A stretch of DNA of 64,000 nucleotides from assembly GCF_030272615.1 (NCBI RefSeq), contig NC_081409.1:875554594-875618593 (forward strand), written 5' to 3'. Positions within the stretch are counted from its first letter, which is position 1; each line of letters starts with the position of its first letter. Both the position numbers and the translations under genes were made by a program. Below are positions 21,933-34,706 of the stretch, piece by piece. The stretch comes from Cryptomeria japonica. Lineage: Eukaryota > Streptophyta > Pinopsida > Cupressales > Cupressaceae. The notes below the pieces were generated by a model, which was not told where the DNA came from, did no database searches, and saw only the letters and a list, made by a program, of their open reading frames with translations.

Positions 21933-23113
21933 CTTGCATGCTTTCCTTTGAACAAAATTGCAAGTTTAATTTTTCCGCACACTTAGTGGTTAATTCATTC
22001 AAAACCCTAGTTTTAAAATTGAAATTGAACTTGTGTTTTGCTTGCTATTGTCTTAGATCTCAAAAATTGCTTTGTTTGTCAAATTCAATTTCCTCATTTT
22101 CTTGTTGAATTTGCAAAATCAAATTTACAAAATTAAGTGGTTAATTGTTCAAACCCTAATTTTTAAAAATCATATTGAACTTGTGCAAAAATTGAAATTC
22201 CATGTAATTTTAAAATTTGTGACTATTTTCAGATTTGTCTTCATTCCTACAATTCAAATTTTCAATTTCCCTCTTCTTTTCAAAATTCAAATTTCAAAAC
22301 TTAAGTGGTTAGGACACAAAACCCTAATTCTCAAAATTAATTGGATTTTGTACAAATTTCAATCAATTTCATTCAAATTCAGATTTCTAAACATTTTCCA
22401 AGGTGTCCCTACCATTTAGGTTTGTCCCTTTTCAAAATTGCAATCCAATTCCCCTTTTTTTCAAAACCCTAATAGGGTCCTATTTTCACATTTGAGCCTT
22501 AATTTTGCCTATCTAGAAATCGTAAAATCCACCAATTTTTTGGGGTTATCTTTAAAATCATCGTAATATTTATCCCTGGAAATTTTGAAAAAAGTTGACC
22601 GGAGCGTGTGCACTTTCACCACGGTCCTCGACTTTTTTCCCGAAATTTAGGGAGACTGTTATGACTATATTTAATAGCCTAAATCTAGAAGATTGGTTGC
22701 TTTTGTTGATTTTTGATCCCTCTAAAATAAAAAATATCTCCAAAATTCAACATTTCAAATTTTAAGAAATTTTTTAAAATTAAGAGGTTAAGTTTAATCT
22801 AAATTTTTTGTTTTTATTAATTTTAAAATTAAGTGGTATCCCTTTGGCCCTAATTTTAAAATTCCAATTTTCTTTGATTTATTATAAAATTAATTTTGGA
22901 AATTGTGTCATTATCTTCCTCCAAAAAAGTTCAAACTGTTTAATCATTATTTTCTTAAATTTTTCATTACTCAATTTTGTAAGCTTTGTTCAAAATTCAA
23001 AATTTCAATTTTTCCTCTAGTGCATGAGTTTTACCACCATTAGTCCTACCTATACTATCCCCACTAGATGAAGTATTAGAATTAAGGCCCCCCAAGGTTT
23101 AATTACTAAGGAG
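21933..23113 (+). other. E2 5' leader
   Basis: A 1.2-kb AT-rich non-coding leader. The stretch at about 22440-22680 is related to U3 of the E1 LTR (about 1910-2150): both carry a ccctaat...ggtcctatttt block, a taaaatcatc block, a ccctgaaaatttt-like block and a tttttccc...aaattt block. The short hydrophobic frames here are low-complexity Phe/Leu/Lys translations of AT-rich DNA and are not genes. Confidence 0.65.
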
Positions 23114-24928
23114 ATGGAGCCTAATTTGGGTGACTTCTTTAATGAGGATAATCCTATTGCTTCCCATCCTAATCATGTGCCCATTTATCCCATTGATGAA
23201 TCCCATGATGAAGAAGAAGCTTTGACTAGAGTTTCCATAGATCAACTTTCAAAATTGGAAAATCAATTTGACAACTTTCAACAATCGATGTCCCAAGAGT
23301 ACCCTAATAGTGAATCTTTTCCATTAATCGAAGGTCTTAAACACATGATACAAAGTGATAAGAATGGAATTGATATATTGCATGGTATTTCTCTTATTGT
23401 GGATTCTAATATCATGCCTATCAAGAGTTGTGCCAAAACCCTAGGTTATTCACAACCTTTAACACAAGTCAATCCTTCCATTCCTTTAACTATTCCTATG
23501 CCTAGTGTTCCTACTTTCACCTCGAACATTATGGCTACTTCAACACCACATGTCATCCCTACATCAATTAGTCATGGGAGAAATCCCTCTTCTTCATTGA
23601 ATCCTCCACCTTTACCTATGTCTTCAATAAGCATTCCTATTATCCCTCAACCAATCAATGTGACACAAGGGGGCAATTCATCTAACAATTTTGTTCCTCC
23701 TTTAAGTGTCCCATTTCCTAGGCAATCATCCCCCATGCCTACTTATAGTCATAATGTCCCACCACATTATTCTCAATCAATCCCTTCCTTCAATAATATC
23801 ACACCACCTTCCCAATCAACTATTTCTAACATTAATTCTTCTACTGAAGCAATAATTTACAATCTTGCTCAAACTGTGTCTTCCTTACAACAACAAATTG
23901 CTTCTGTGATTCAATCTAAGTTTAGTGTGCCCACCTTTTATGTTGCGAGCCCACTTTCTCTTGATATTGTTAAAGTTGTGCCACCTAAGAATGTGGAGAT
24001 CCCTCAATTATAACTCTATAATGGAAAAGGTGATCCTCTTACGCATGTCAAAACATTTAAAATATTGTGTATTGATTTTTCTTATGACCAAAGATTGCTT
24101 GCAAAACTGTTTACAAGAACATTAAGAGATGAGGTTTTACAATGGTATTTCTTTTTTCCTTCTTATTCCATAACTTCTTTTCAACAATTAGCAAATGCTT
24201 TCATTCAAAAATTTCAAAATAACATTGGTACTAAAATCACTTTGACTAATTTAATGCATTGTAAACAAGGTGTTAAAGAAAAAGTGACTGGTTTCATTGG
24301 TAGACATAAGCATTTGTGTGCTCAAATTTCTTTTCCTGTACCTGATAATTATATTCAAATAATTTTCATTTCTAATTTGCAAAAAGATTTTAGGGAAAAG
24401 ATTCTTTTGTCTGAGTTTCCTTACTTTACGCAGTTGTGCGCAACACTCCACAATTATCAATTGGTTGAGAGTCAAATGGAGTAATCCACTCCTATGGCTT
24501 TGAGTGATAAAGGGGAGAATGTTAAACAACTATTTGTGAAGTTCAAACCAACATAAGGCTTCATCAAGTTCAATGATACAATCAACAACAACAATGTGAA
24601 TGTTACAATAGGTGTGCCTCTTATTTCTAAATTTTTCAAAAGAGAAAGACAGTTTACTCCTTTGAATGATTCTTTACATAGTATTATGTCTCAGTTGTTG
24701 CAAAGAAATGTTATCAAACTTCCCCCTATAAAACAAGTTGATCCTTCTAAACTTGCATCCCCTTATTTTGATAGAAATTCCTTTTGTCAATTTCATCATC
24801 AGCTTGGTCATGATACTGAGAATTTTTTTGCATTGAAAAGTAAGATTCAAGATTTGATTTATAATAATGCTATATATGTGGCAGGTGTGAATGATAAGGG
24901 AAATAAATCAGTAGCTCCTCCTAATTAA
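23114..24928 (+). pseudogene. E2 gag
   Basis: One frame from the ATG at 23114. The first ~290 residues are Pro/Ser-rich with a final helical QTVSSLQQQIASVI. A stop at 24011-24013 precedes YNGKGDPLTHVKTF and then a retrotransposon gag domain (RTLRDEVLQWYF, FQQLANAFIQKF, FIGRHKHLC). Stops at 24482-24484 and ~24554 follow. The last part has SFCQFHHQLGHDTENFFALK, the Tat-type Cys/His segment. No frameshift has accumulated, only stops. Gag forms the particle that packages RNA. Confidence 0.85.
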
Positions 24929-26377
24929 AATCTTAAAATTTTTACTGATCCTTTGCCTTCTCATACCTCTAATGTGATTGAGATTAAGTATACTTCTTTC
25001 TCCTATGAGGAATTCACTTCTATGGCTCCGAACTTGGTAAATATGGTAGAAAAACAAGATACACCTAAAGATTATTGCATTACATTTGACCATAGTGAGA
25101 CCATTAGAGCACCTAATGGCCCTTTATACATAGTTGCGAAGGTTAAGGATATAGTTTGCCGTGGAACTCTTTTTGATCCCTCTTGCCTGGTTAACATCAT
25201 CACTAAGGAGTATCTTCTCACTTTATGATTGCATAAACCAATATATGATGACTCTAATGTAGTTGTGAAGTTATTTGATGGATTCTCTTGTCCTACCATT
25301 GGCTCTATTGCTCTTCTTGTTGAAGTTCATACTAAATCTATGGATTTTGACTTTGTTATCATTCCTTCTTCTGAGCAATTCCGTGTGAAGTTGGGCTATC
25401 CTTGGCTATCTTCCATGAAGGCTATTGCTTCTCCAATCCATAAGTGTTTGAAATTTCCTCACAATGGAAAAATCATAACTGTGAAACATAGCTTATTTAA
25501 ACCATCTGAAAGAAGCCCTAGTATTCCTATTGATTTATTTTGGCCTAAGCAATTTCAATCTCTTCCATCAAGGAGTGATTCTCTTTCTCAATCTTATCAA
25601 AAATGGAAGAAATATATGATCTTATCCTTAAGTCAACGTAGATCCCCAACACTTGAAATTCCTATCATTCTTGAAGATGAAGTTCTTCCCCTCACGGATA
25701 GAACTAATATTCCTCCTAAGGAAGATCCTCAACCTATTCCTATGGATGTGACTATGCCTTCTCCTGAGAAGAACAATAGTATTCCTCCTAAGGTTAGACT
25801 TGTACCTCCTCTTCATGATGGACCTGGTCTCCTTCCTATACCTAAAATTCCTCCTTTATATGGCACAGTTCCACCTCCTTCCTCTTATAGAGAGAATAGG
25901 CTTGTTTCTCATCTTGTCCAACCTAAAATACCTCAACCTAAACCTTCAAATATCAAAGAGGAAAACATTCCTACTTTTTCCAATGTTCCTCCTCCTCAAG
26001 CTTCCACTAAGACTCGATGAAATAATTCTATGAGAGAATGCCGATGAAGACATCATGCTCGAGCTCATGAAGTCATCCCTCAAACTCTTAAATCTCCTAA
26101 AACTCCAACAGTTGACATTATTTTGTTTTCTCCTAAGCAATATGTTGAACCTAAATCTCTAAATCATAAGTTACAAAATACATGTAATGGTTTTACTACT
26201 ATTCATATGCGAGCTCCTCTTTCTATAAATCTTGATGAAGAAATAAGTAATGATGTTATTCATGGTGGAAATAAAACTCCTAATGCTTCTGATAGTGATT
26301 ATGAATATGTTGATGTTGACAAGCATTTATCCACTAAATTCTCAAAATCCCTAATCCTAGCTCCTCGAGCCAATTAA
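24929..26377 (+). pseudogene. E2 protease-like region and Pro-rich tail
   Basis: The same frame continues. DYCITFDHSETIRAPNG, then LFDPSCLVNIITKEYL, correspond to a Tat protease, but the D-x-G-S active site reads D-P-S-C and so appears inactive. A TGA at 25226-25228 follows, then FRVKLGYPWLSSMKAI, the second protease motif. After this comes a ~170-residue Pro-rich tail, a TGA at 26018-26020, and further open frame to 26375-26377. No RT follows. Confidence 0.75.
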
Positions 26378-27159
26378 AATGACTTACTACATGAGCATAG
26401 TCCTTGTTTGGATCTTGTGATAGCTCCATCTGTTGTTCTTGATGTCACTCCTTTGGCATGTTTCCCATCTACCTGTAATAGTGATCAACAAGATCGAGAG
26501 ATGAATGTCATGCTAGATTAGTAACATTAGCACTGTAGATCTCTTCTCCCTCTCCTTTCTTGCTCTTTTGTGACAATTCTTCTATGTGTATCCTTGTTCT
26601 TCTATTGTCCCCTTAATGTCTATTTGAGTATGATAAAAAGCATTGAGATCTCTTTTGGTCTCTTTCATGTGGACTCAAAAGACTCATACAACATACTGAC
26701 CTCGAGGAAAGAGAAAGTATCTCATGTTTTGTGTTCATTATCCTTGGGTTTATTCCTCGATTGGGGGCTAGGTTCTTGTGATAACATGCTCCCTCTCTTC
26801 TCTCTCTCTCTTGGGTGTATCCTACCTTAAATAAATCACTCTCGATAAGGCGTGAATAATCTCTTTAATATGGGGGCATACACTCCACTCATATTTTCCT
26901 TCTTGATACTTAGAGTAACTTAGTGTACTTTGTTTCACTTTGTAATATTTGATATCCTTTCTTTCATGACTCATAGTCAGAGGAACCTTGCTACTTGCAG
27001 CCATGGTTTTCCCCTTCTCAATCTTCCCTTTTACTTTGTTGATCTAAGTCGTAAGATCCTAAGTCCATTGGGGGCTTGGCGCATCTTACATGGTAGAAGT
27101 CTTTCAGTTTGTTTCCTTGTACTTTACCGATAGTATTGGTGTACACTCATACTCTTGCT
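26378..27159. other. E2 3' non-coding region
   Basis: No gene. G-rich polypurine-like tracts (tgggggct or tgggggca) recur at 26761, 26871 and 27068 before the true tract, a pattern shared with E1. Confidence 0.65.
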
Positions 27160-27174
27160 AAAGTGGGGGCTAAA
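27160..27174 (+). other. E2 polypurine tract
   Basis: AAAGTGGGGGCTAAA directly before the 3' LTR, identical to E1. Confidence 0.88.
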
Positions 27175-28375
27175 TGTAGTGTCATATAATTGAGACCCTC
27201 ACAATTTTTGACCATATTAAGGTCCTCACGCATGCAAAATTGAATCCCTAAGCCTGATTGGAGACCGGAGACCTGCTCAACACCTAGAAACTGCATCTCC
27301 TTTTCCCTCCGCACTGCCCAAACTGCATCTTGTCCTGGAAAAAAGGGCAGGACAGGGGCATGGCACCCCTATGCCCCTTAGGATAGGGGCTTGGTGCCCC
27401 TATTCCCCACCCTATTTTAGGGCAGGACCCTATAAATTTTTCATTGAAGTTTGTGTAGTGAGTAGGAAAAATTCCCCAGTGTCGGTCTGTGACAAAAAAT
27501 TAGATTAATAACCCTATTTGACGAGTATATAAGTTGCATTCACTTTCCCATTTTTATAAGTTTTCATAAGAGAAAAAGTGGCACAAGTGATAGGTTCAAA
27601 TACATGAGATCAAGCATTCAAGAATCACTTTCAAGCATTGAGCATCTCAAGTCTCCTTTCAAGTCAAGGAGGATTCAACCATGGAAGAGGAGATTTATTC
27701 CAACATTTAACTTCATACAAGAAATTCTATCAAAATTTCTATCACAACCTCCCTTAAGGTAATCTATATTTCAGTCTTTCATTTACATTTACTTACAATT
27801 TCTTTCTTTCATCATTTGGTTAATTCCAAAATTGGGGTTTGATCTGAAGGGAAACCCCCAATCCCAATCCCTTTTCCTCTCATTTCTATGTGTAGGTTTC
27901 AAGTGCGCAGTTGTATTTTCAGATTTGGACTCCATTTGCAGAGGCAAAAAAAACCCTTTTCATTTCACGGATTTTTCAGAGGACTGTGTACATTTTTGCC
28001 ACGGTTCGGGCATCTTTTTTCTAAAATTTGCAGGGTGGCTTCATCTCGATATATTATTGCCAGATCCAGGTGCATAGCTTCATCCAACACTTGTATCTCG
28101 AGTTATAATTAGATGTTCATCACTTTTTCACTTAGTCATAGTATGCTATTCAATCAATTCAATGCCATTCAGGAAGAGGGGATTAACTTACCATTTCCAT
28201 ATCACTCAGAATTCAATCTTCTTGTTTGGAGGTTGAATATAGTGCATTTCCCCCCCTCTTCAAACACATGAAAAGTGTTTGAAGGGAAATCCGAAGTGAA
28301 ACTTTCATCTCTCCTCAGAGGGAAGACAATATTTCCTCTAGATCTCTCATTCACTCATTTTTTCCCAACATTACA
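27175..28375 (+). repeat. E2 3' LTR
   Basis: Matches 20482-21914 without the internal duplication. A TATA-like gtatataag is near 27524, hairpins are near 27347-27401, and the ggggtttg stem is near 27834. Followed by gtagg. Confidence 0.93.
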
Positions 28376-28380
28376 GTAGG

Positions 28381-29027
28381 TTGGTGTGATGGTAGGAGAT
28401 AACTGTTACCATTTGTATTTAAACATTAGGGCCCCAACAACAAAATCCCAGTCAGTTAGTGACGAATGAAAACTTGGTAAGTAGAAACTTATTATTTTTT
28501 ATTCACCTTCGCCTCTTAAATCTTTCTCAGCACTAGGAATTAACTTGGTAGTGCCTTCTTCATTCAATTGTGTGATCATGTGAAAATCACTTATTCATTG
28601 TCGCCTTCTTCTACCTAACTTAGAAGAAGGGGGCATAGGACCCACACCCTTATTATGTGGCCTAGCCATCCATGTGTCCATGCTCTTATTGGTTCAAGTG
28701 TTTGTCATCATCCCTTGTGGGTCCTACATGCCACATCTGCAATGACATTGTAGAGTTAAGATATTTGTGCATTTTCAAGCAGTAAAAACTTATTCCAAGC
28801 AGCTGCATCACTGATTGCTACGGTCCTCGAATGTAGAAGTGTTCATGTTCATTGTGAAATAGTGATAACCAAAGTGTTAATCACAATGTAGCATCAGGGA
28901 CCAAAAGTGGAACCATTGTCGCTATGAGGACCTGTTGCCCCCTACTTTGTTTTTCAAAATTTCCATCCATATTAATAGAAAGTCCTTTCTTCCTTGTCAC
29001 TCTTTCCCTATTGAAGAAGCCCTAGCA
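28381..29027. other. Gene-free flank of E2
   Basis: No frame of note and no repeat recognised elsewhere in the window. Confidence 0.6.
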
Positions 29028-30730
29028 TGTTGGAGCTATGTTTGAAATTCCCAAGTTCCACTTTCACCTGATATCAAGATAGAAAGAAAGGTTAATGTTT
29101 GTCGACCGATAACCAATAAACCCTGCAGTTCCCACTTCTTATCCATTCCTGATACTTGATGCTCCCCCATGGACCGATATTGAGGTATCAAAGGTTCTCA
29201 AGTTCTCTTTCTGTCGATCTCTAAATCAGCCCACCGCCAGGCACAATTTCCAAAAAGTAAATTAAAGGAGATTTGTGAAGTACCATCACTAATGACAGAT
29301 TAAATGGTTAAGAACACATAAAAGTAGTGGCACGAGTGGTGATTCTTGATCTTATCATTGTATACTTGAAATGTGGTGTTAGTCAATAAATAACATAATA
29401 ACAAGCATACCAATGAAATATTATATGTGAAGGATCTAATAAACAAAATAGGTTAAATAAACAATCTCTTCAAGACGTCCCATTGTTCTCTATCTCATAA
29501 GATTCCTCAAATCATGGTTGCTCCCAGATCATTGATCAACTAACTTTTAGAATGACAACTCCAAGAATGAGTGATATGTGATGAAAATGAGTTATATGAA
29601 AATGCAACTAAGATCTATAAGATGATAATAAAACTTGCTTGATATTGATATTATGCTATGCTAATAAAACTAAACATGCTATGCTAATAGGATATATACT
29701 AAGCTAATGATAAAATACTTCTAAATGTTTAAGATTGTGATTGAAACAAAGAGAGGCAAAATTAAGACTTGGTGATCTTGATAGACAATAACATGGATAT
29801 ATAAAACTTGGGGGATTCTTGATAATAAGGGAATGAGGTCTATTTATAGAAGAAATGGGCTATTGGATGGTTAAGAATGAAAAATATTAACACAGGATAG
29901 GAATGAATGATCCTTAGTCCATATGATACTTTCAACCCAATCCCATGTTGAGAAGTGTCAATATCAGAAGGCTTGAGAGGAGAGAGAAGAGGCATTAAAT
30001 ACCTAAAGAGACATGGTGGTTACTCTAGGGGGTTTGGTTGAGGTTGAGTTAATGGATAATCCTTTTATCCAAGGGATAAAATATTGTGCAAGAGTTAAAG
30101 GATAACTATGGTCAAAGCAATGAATGCTTGAAGAGACCCATGAGTTAAATGGATGGTTAAGTTAGAGAGAAAGCCTCTAAGTAAGGGTTATAAGTGGGTT
30201 AACCATTAATGGTTTGAGAAGACTTTGGAGGTTAACTTGTAGAAGGGATAAAGTCTTTAATGGTTATTGAAGACTTTGCATGTTTTTGAGAAGTGACCCC
30301 TTCTTAAGGAATGTGCAAATTATTAGGAGGTGGATTAGGCTATGTTGGAAAGGATTAGAAGAATCTAGAAGAGGTTTAAGCATGCAAGTGGGTTTGTAGG
30401 AAAGTGCAAGTGGGAAGGATTTTAATTGAAACACAATTCATTTATTTCAATTATTGGTGCAGCTTGCATTTGGATAGATGGGGTATATAATTAAATGTAG
30501 ATTTAATTAAATGTGAAAAGGGGATTTAATCAAATACATATGATTTATTTAATTAAAAGTTTGAATTCGGCTAGATAAATTAAATCAAATAAATTGAATA
30601 ATTTATTTAATTAATAATTGAGAAATGGATAATAGATTAATTAAATATAAATTTAATTAATAGCTAGATGGATGCTAATTAAACAACTATACAATTTATT
30701 TAATTGGGTGGTTAGAAATAGGTGTCTACA
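29028..30730 (-). repeat. Probable minus-strand LTR of another Gypsy element
   Basis: On the minus strand the sequence at 30746-30720 reads AAAGAGAGGCAAAA then TGTAGACACC, a purine tract followed by a common Gypsy LTR start. A minus-strand TATA-like tataaatag is near 29840. The other end is less certain: TGTTGGAGC at 29028 would give a CA terminus. It is related to 15617-16960. No second copy lies in the window, so it may be solo or belong to an element extending under G3. Confidence 0.55.
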
Positions 30731-31112
30731 TTTTGCCTCTCTTTGAAATGATGTGTGTCCACACATTGATTCAAAGAAAAATCGCTTGATGATGCTAATA
30801 AATTTTGAAGTACTGATTGTTGAATAATGGTGCAAGTATTCCCCCTCGAGAGATTAATTGAGAAAATTTGATGATTTTTTTTTTTGAATTTTATGAATTT
30901 TTTTAATTTTTTTTTTTTTTTACAAAATTGATCTCCTGATAAAAATGATTTGATTTTTGAAAATACGAGGCAAGCACAACACACCTACATGCCCTACACG
31001 TCTATCCATGTGGCATGCCCCACTTGCATCACCACCTACTATATAAACCTTTGGGGTTCACTTTCTAGCTCACTTGCACATTTGTCATTTGGTGATTAAA
31101 GCTTATGGAGCG
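30731..31112. other. Flank between the minus-strand LTR and G3
   Basis: Contains two poly-T tracts (about 30868-30884 and 30908-30921). No gene. If the LTR call is right, this is the 3' end of that element's interior, into which G3 was inserted. Confidence 0.45.
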
Positions 31113-31612
31113 TGTTGGTTCTCCAAAGGGTTTACACTAGAAGAGGCAGAAACCAAGTTAATTCTTCAGACTATCTATGAAGAAGCCAACTCGAACTATC
31201 AATACCTTCAAGAACTTGGACCAACTATGACAAGGATTCTGAAAATCCTTCTACACTTTGGGCTTTACAAGACCCGAGAGGGTGATCCCTTGGTGAATCT
31301 ATAATCTTTGCGTCGTACTCATAAATTACACAAAAACTAAGCAAATAATATCATATAAAGGCTCAACAAAGAGGGAGAATGATCAAGAATGGCGAATTCT
31401 TCAGTGATCCTCAACCTATTGGAGCATGAGATGGATAAAACATGAAATAACATACATAAATTGAAAGGTATTATGATAATCAATAGTTTGAAACAAATAC
31501 AAATGAACAAAGCATAAAATTGATTGTAAAAACCTTAAGACAAGCTAGGATCAGTACATTATTCCATTGGGTGCTTGAATTTAAAAAGACATATAATGAA
31601 TTATAACAAAAT
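31113..31612 (-). repeat. G3 3' LTR, terminal part
   Basis: Closely matches 58044-58543. On the minus strand it ends ...AACCAACA. It breaks off at acaaaat/31613 where element S begins, and the rest of the LTR resumes at 43528. Confidence 0.85.
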
Positions 31613-32696
31613 TGGTGCAGGAGCACCTAACACAAAGGCACAAAAGAAGTCTATAAGAGGATAAAAATCAATTCATAAGTATATTCAATTGCATTTTCAT
31701 TTTTAATGTCATTTTGAGTCAATATGAATCAATATGTAAGGCTAAAAGAGCCCATTGTAATGAGTTGTCCAAGTTGTCCTAATAAGGTATTGAATTAGTC
31801 ATTTGGTAAAACTTGTATAAAATAACCTTTCAGGGGTAAAATGGTGACAAAAATACATTATTATTCCATCCTAATATGTTTTGAAGGTTATTTTGAAGGT
31901 TTAAAGTCATTTGAGTCAAAAGCTGTAAAAGTTGTTAAATGCAACTTTTCAAAAGTTGTAAAAAGACCAAAATGGGAAGTTGTATGGTCATAAGAGGAAG
32001 TTGGGTAGTTGTAACTTCCATGTGAATATGAAAAGGCTATAAAACCTCTGTAATGGTTGTTCATAAGTGTGTGTAAAAATTAGAGAAGGAATTGAAAAGA
32101 ATTGGAAACATTTTGGTATCATATTTTCATTGTTTTCAATCTCTTGTTTTGTGGTCTTGAAAGTTTTTCCTCTTGTTTCCAGGCTTTGTACGACCATGTA
32201 CAACCTAAAAAAAAAGTGTATTTATATAATGGTATTGTAGTATATTGAATCATATTTCCATTTCTTTTTGTTTGAATTGATTTCATTTAGTTTTGAGAAA
32301 GTTATGAGTGTTTTGGTGAAAACCGTTTGGAACTACCCAAAACCCTGATTCACTGCAACTAGTTTTGGACAAATCATCATAACTTTGGATTTAACCATTG
32401 GATCATTCTATAACTTGGAGAAATTTTTTATAACTAGCATTTATAGAATCTGACAAGAGAGATTGTCTTGGTGTTTAATATTTTAAGAGTTGTTAATGAT
32501 TGTTCATGACTGTAATTTCAAGACCAGAATAGAGTAAATTTCATAGTTTGGGAAAATTCTTGGTTTTCATTTGCAAGAAATGCATAGATGAAGGGTTTAA
32601 ATGATTCAGGTTTAATACAATCATTATGGATTGATATCTATGAAGAATATTTTATAATGGTTATTTGATTGGTGTTTTTCATGATGCTTTGCATCA
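31613..32696 (+). repeat. S LTR copy A
   Basis: Tggtgcaggagc...gctttgcatca. The last 15 bases form a palindrome (tgatgc/gcatca). Followed by tcgtatcagagc (32700-32711), a slightly damaged initiator-Met primer site. Confidence 0.85.
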
Positions 32697-33184
32697 AATT
32701 CGTATCAGAGCTCAACAAAAGGTCTGGGCTAAGCAAGTGATTGGTATTTTGGTTTTCTAATGGTTGTGGTTGCAGATGTATATCCACTAGCTGCAAGTAG
32801 GCAAACATGAAGGTCTATCATGGGGCCATAGGAGATGGTCCAAGGGGCCTAAGGCAGAGGTCCAATGGGTTGCCAAAAAACTTGGGGAGAGAGGCAACGA
32901 AAGGAGTCCTGGGTGTGGCAAAGTAGTTGGTGAGTTTGGTGTACCATTGAGGGTGGACTTATGTTTGGAGCAGCATCTTGAGGAGCAACTAGTATGAACT
33001 CCATTGATGGGAGTTTTCATTAAAGTAAAAAACAAAACAAAACAAAAAGCAGCAAAGGCATCAATAGAATCCAAAGAGGCAAAGATTAATGAAGAAAAAG
33101 GTGAAGATCTCACTCAAAATTTTCTTGCAGGTTATTTTCATCCATGTTTCCAAGGGACTTGGAAAATTTTCTCAGTTGGGAGTA
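32697..33184 (+). other. S interior 1
   Basis: Starts with the primer site. It carries a 74-codon frame (33004-33228) rich in Lys/Glu with the segment GEDLTQNFL that runs into the next LTR. The counterpart in interior 2 (42280-42504) has the same length and about four-fifths identical residues. Most differences between the two change the residue, so there is no sign of protein constraint. Confidence 0.7.
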
Positions 33185-33527
33185 TGGTGCAAGAGCACCT
33201 AACACAAAGGCACAAAAGAAGTCTATAAGAGGATAAAAATCAATTCATAAGTATATTCAATTGCATTTTCATTTGTAATGTCATTTTGAGTCAATATGAA
33301 TCAATATGTAAGGCTAAAAGAGCCCATTGTAATGAGTTGTCCAAGTTGTCCTAATAAGGTCTTAACCTTTGGGGGTAAAATGGTGACAAAAATACATTAT
33401 TATTCTATCCTAATATGTTTTGAAGGTTCTTTTGAAGGTTTAAAGTCATTTGAGTCAAAAGTTGTAAAAGTTGTAAAAAGACCAAAATGGGAAGTTGTAT
33501 GGTCATAAGAGGAAATTGGGTAGTTGT
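33185..33527 (+). repeat. S LTR copy B, left part (interrupted by Copia-A)
   Basis: Starts tggtgcaagagcacc and matches copies A and C. It breaks at gttgt/33528 and resumes as gttgc at 41307, the imperfect target duplication of Copia-A. Confidence 0.85.
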
Positions 33528-34656
33528 TGTTGGCATTTTTGATGTTTATGTTCTGATTGTCATTGATGGACACACACTTGCATTGAGATCCCCTTTATAC
33601 GTATGAGTTAGAGCACAACCATTATTTGTTCCAACCGGAATGTTGTATTATAGTCTTTAGACTATTGGTGTTTTCCAAAATGTGTTTCTTGGTCTCAAGT
33701 GGCATGTTGACCTCAAGCAGTTCATGGATCCCAAGTAGTACGAGGAATTAAAGCAGCATAACACATTTTTACTAGTCTTCATTTTTGACAAACCGGTAAC
33801 TAGTATATTGTATGAACCAGTAATACTCTGTGATGAGTTACCAACCGACATTTTGTGATGAGTTACCATCCACTGATTGTTTGACGGTGCCGACACTTTA
33901 ACGGTGTTTTTTGTGTCGTGTTACCAAGTATGTCCAGGTTCATTGAACCTAGGAAATTGTAATGTAATCCTATTGGACCGGCATGAAACTATATTCCTTT
34001 ATAAGGACATCATGTCTAGGGTTTTAGGTTGTTGATGTGGCTGTAGGTTGTTGTTGTTGCTAGGGTTTAAGGTGGTTGAGGAGTTGGAGAGAATATGAAT
34101 GTGTAGAAGACTGAAGTAATGCTGGAATGCATTAGGAATGAGCTATCAAGGATCTAACTGAGTAGTATGTGCTATTAGCTAGATCAAACACTTGTTGATT
34201 ACTCACATCTTTGACAAGTCTGTAGCCCTTAACCGGGTAGGCCCAAAATCCTTTTGTAAATCCTCTAACAAGGTGGTTCACATCTGTGGATCTAAAATCC
34301 TCTAGCAAGGTAGTCTTTAATCAGACTTATCTCCTAATAGAGATTGAGATTCCTAACAGGATCTGTTCTGGTAAAGAACATTGTAAGACCTTAACCGGTC
34401 TAGTTCCTATTCTACAGGTAGTTACTTGTAAGTTCCATCTCACTGTGGTTTTTCCCATTTGGGTTTCCATGTCAAAATCTCTTGTGTTATGGTGCTTTTG
34501 CTTCTGTGGGTGAATGCATTATTAGCTATTTGGTTTGCATGTGTGTTAACCAGTTTGTCTGCTAAACTATTTTACTAGTTTACTGTTAGTCTTGCAAAGT
34601 GTTTAAGTGCAAAGAGTTTTGGCATACTAATTCACTCCCCCTCTTAGTATTTATCA
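33528..34656 (+). repeat. Copia-A 5' LTR
   Basis: TGTTGGCATTTTTGATG...TTATCA, closely matching 40186-41306. The GTGG...CC dyad is at 34441-34472 and a cactccccctcttag pyrimidine tract precedes the end. The next bases are the primer site TGGTATTAGAGC (34659-34670), one change from consensus. Confidence 0.92.
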
Positions 34657-34706
34657 ATTGGTATTAGAGCCAACCTTTTTATAAGTTTAACCACTTGGAA
34701 AGAGAT

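Larger units (their letters stand above)
20482..28375 (+). mobile_element. E2: RT-less Tat-like Gypsy element
   Basis: A 7.9-kb element with TG...CA LTRs, a tRNA-Trp-type primer site, the same polypurine tract as E1 and a perfect 5-bp duplication. It encodes gag and a degenerate protease in one long frame (23114-26377) and nothing recognisable as RT, RNase H or integrase. The left LTR (1433 bp) exceeds the right (1201 bp) because of an internal duplication. It appears to be a non-autonomous relative of E1. Confidence 0.92.

Noticed and set aside
22072-23020. Phe/Leu/Lys-rich frames that look like membrane segments
   Set aside because: Translations of AT-rich leader of E2; part is homologous to non-coding U3 of E1.
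30960-31112. Possible host promoter (ctatataaacc near 31020)
   Set aside because: No gene follows; G3 LTR begins at 31113.
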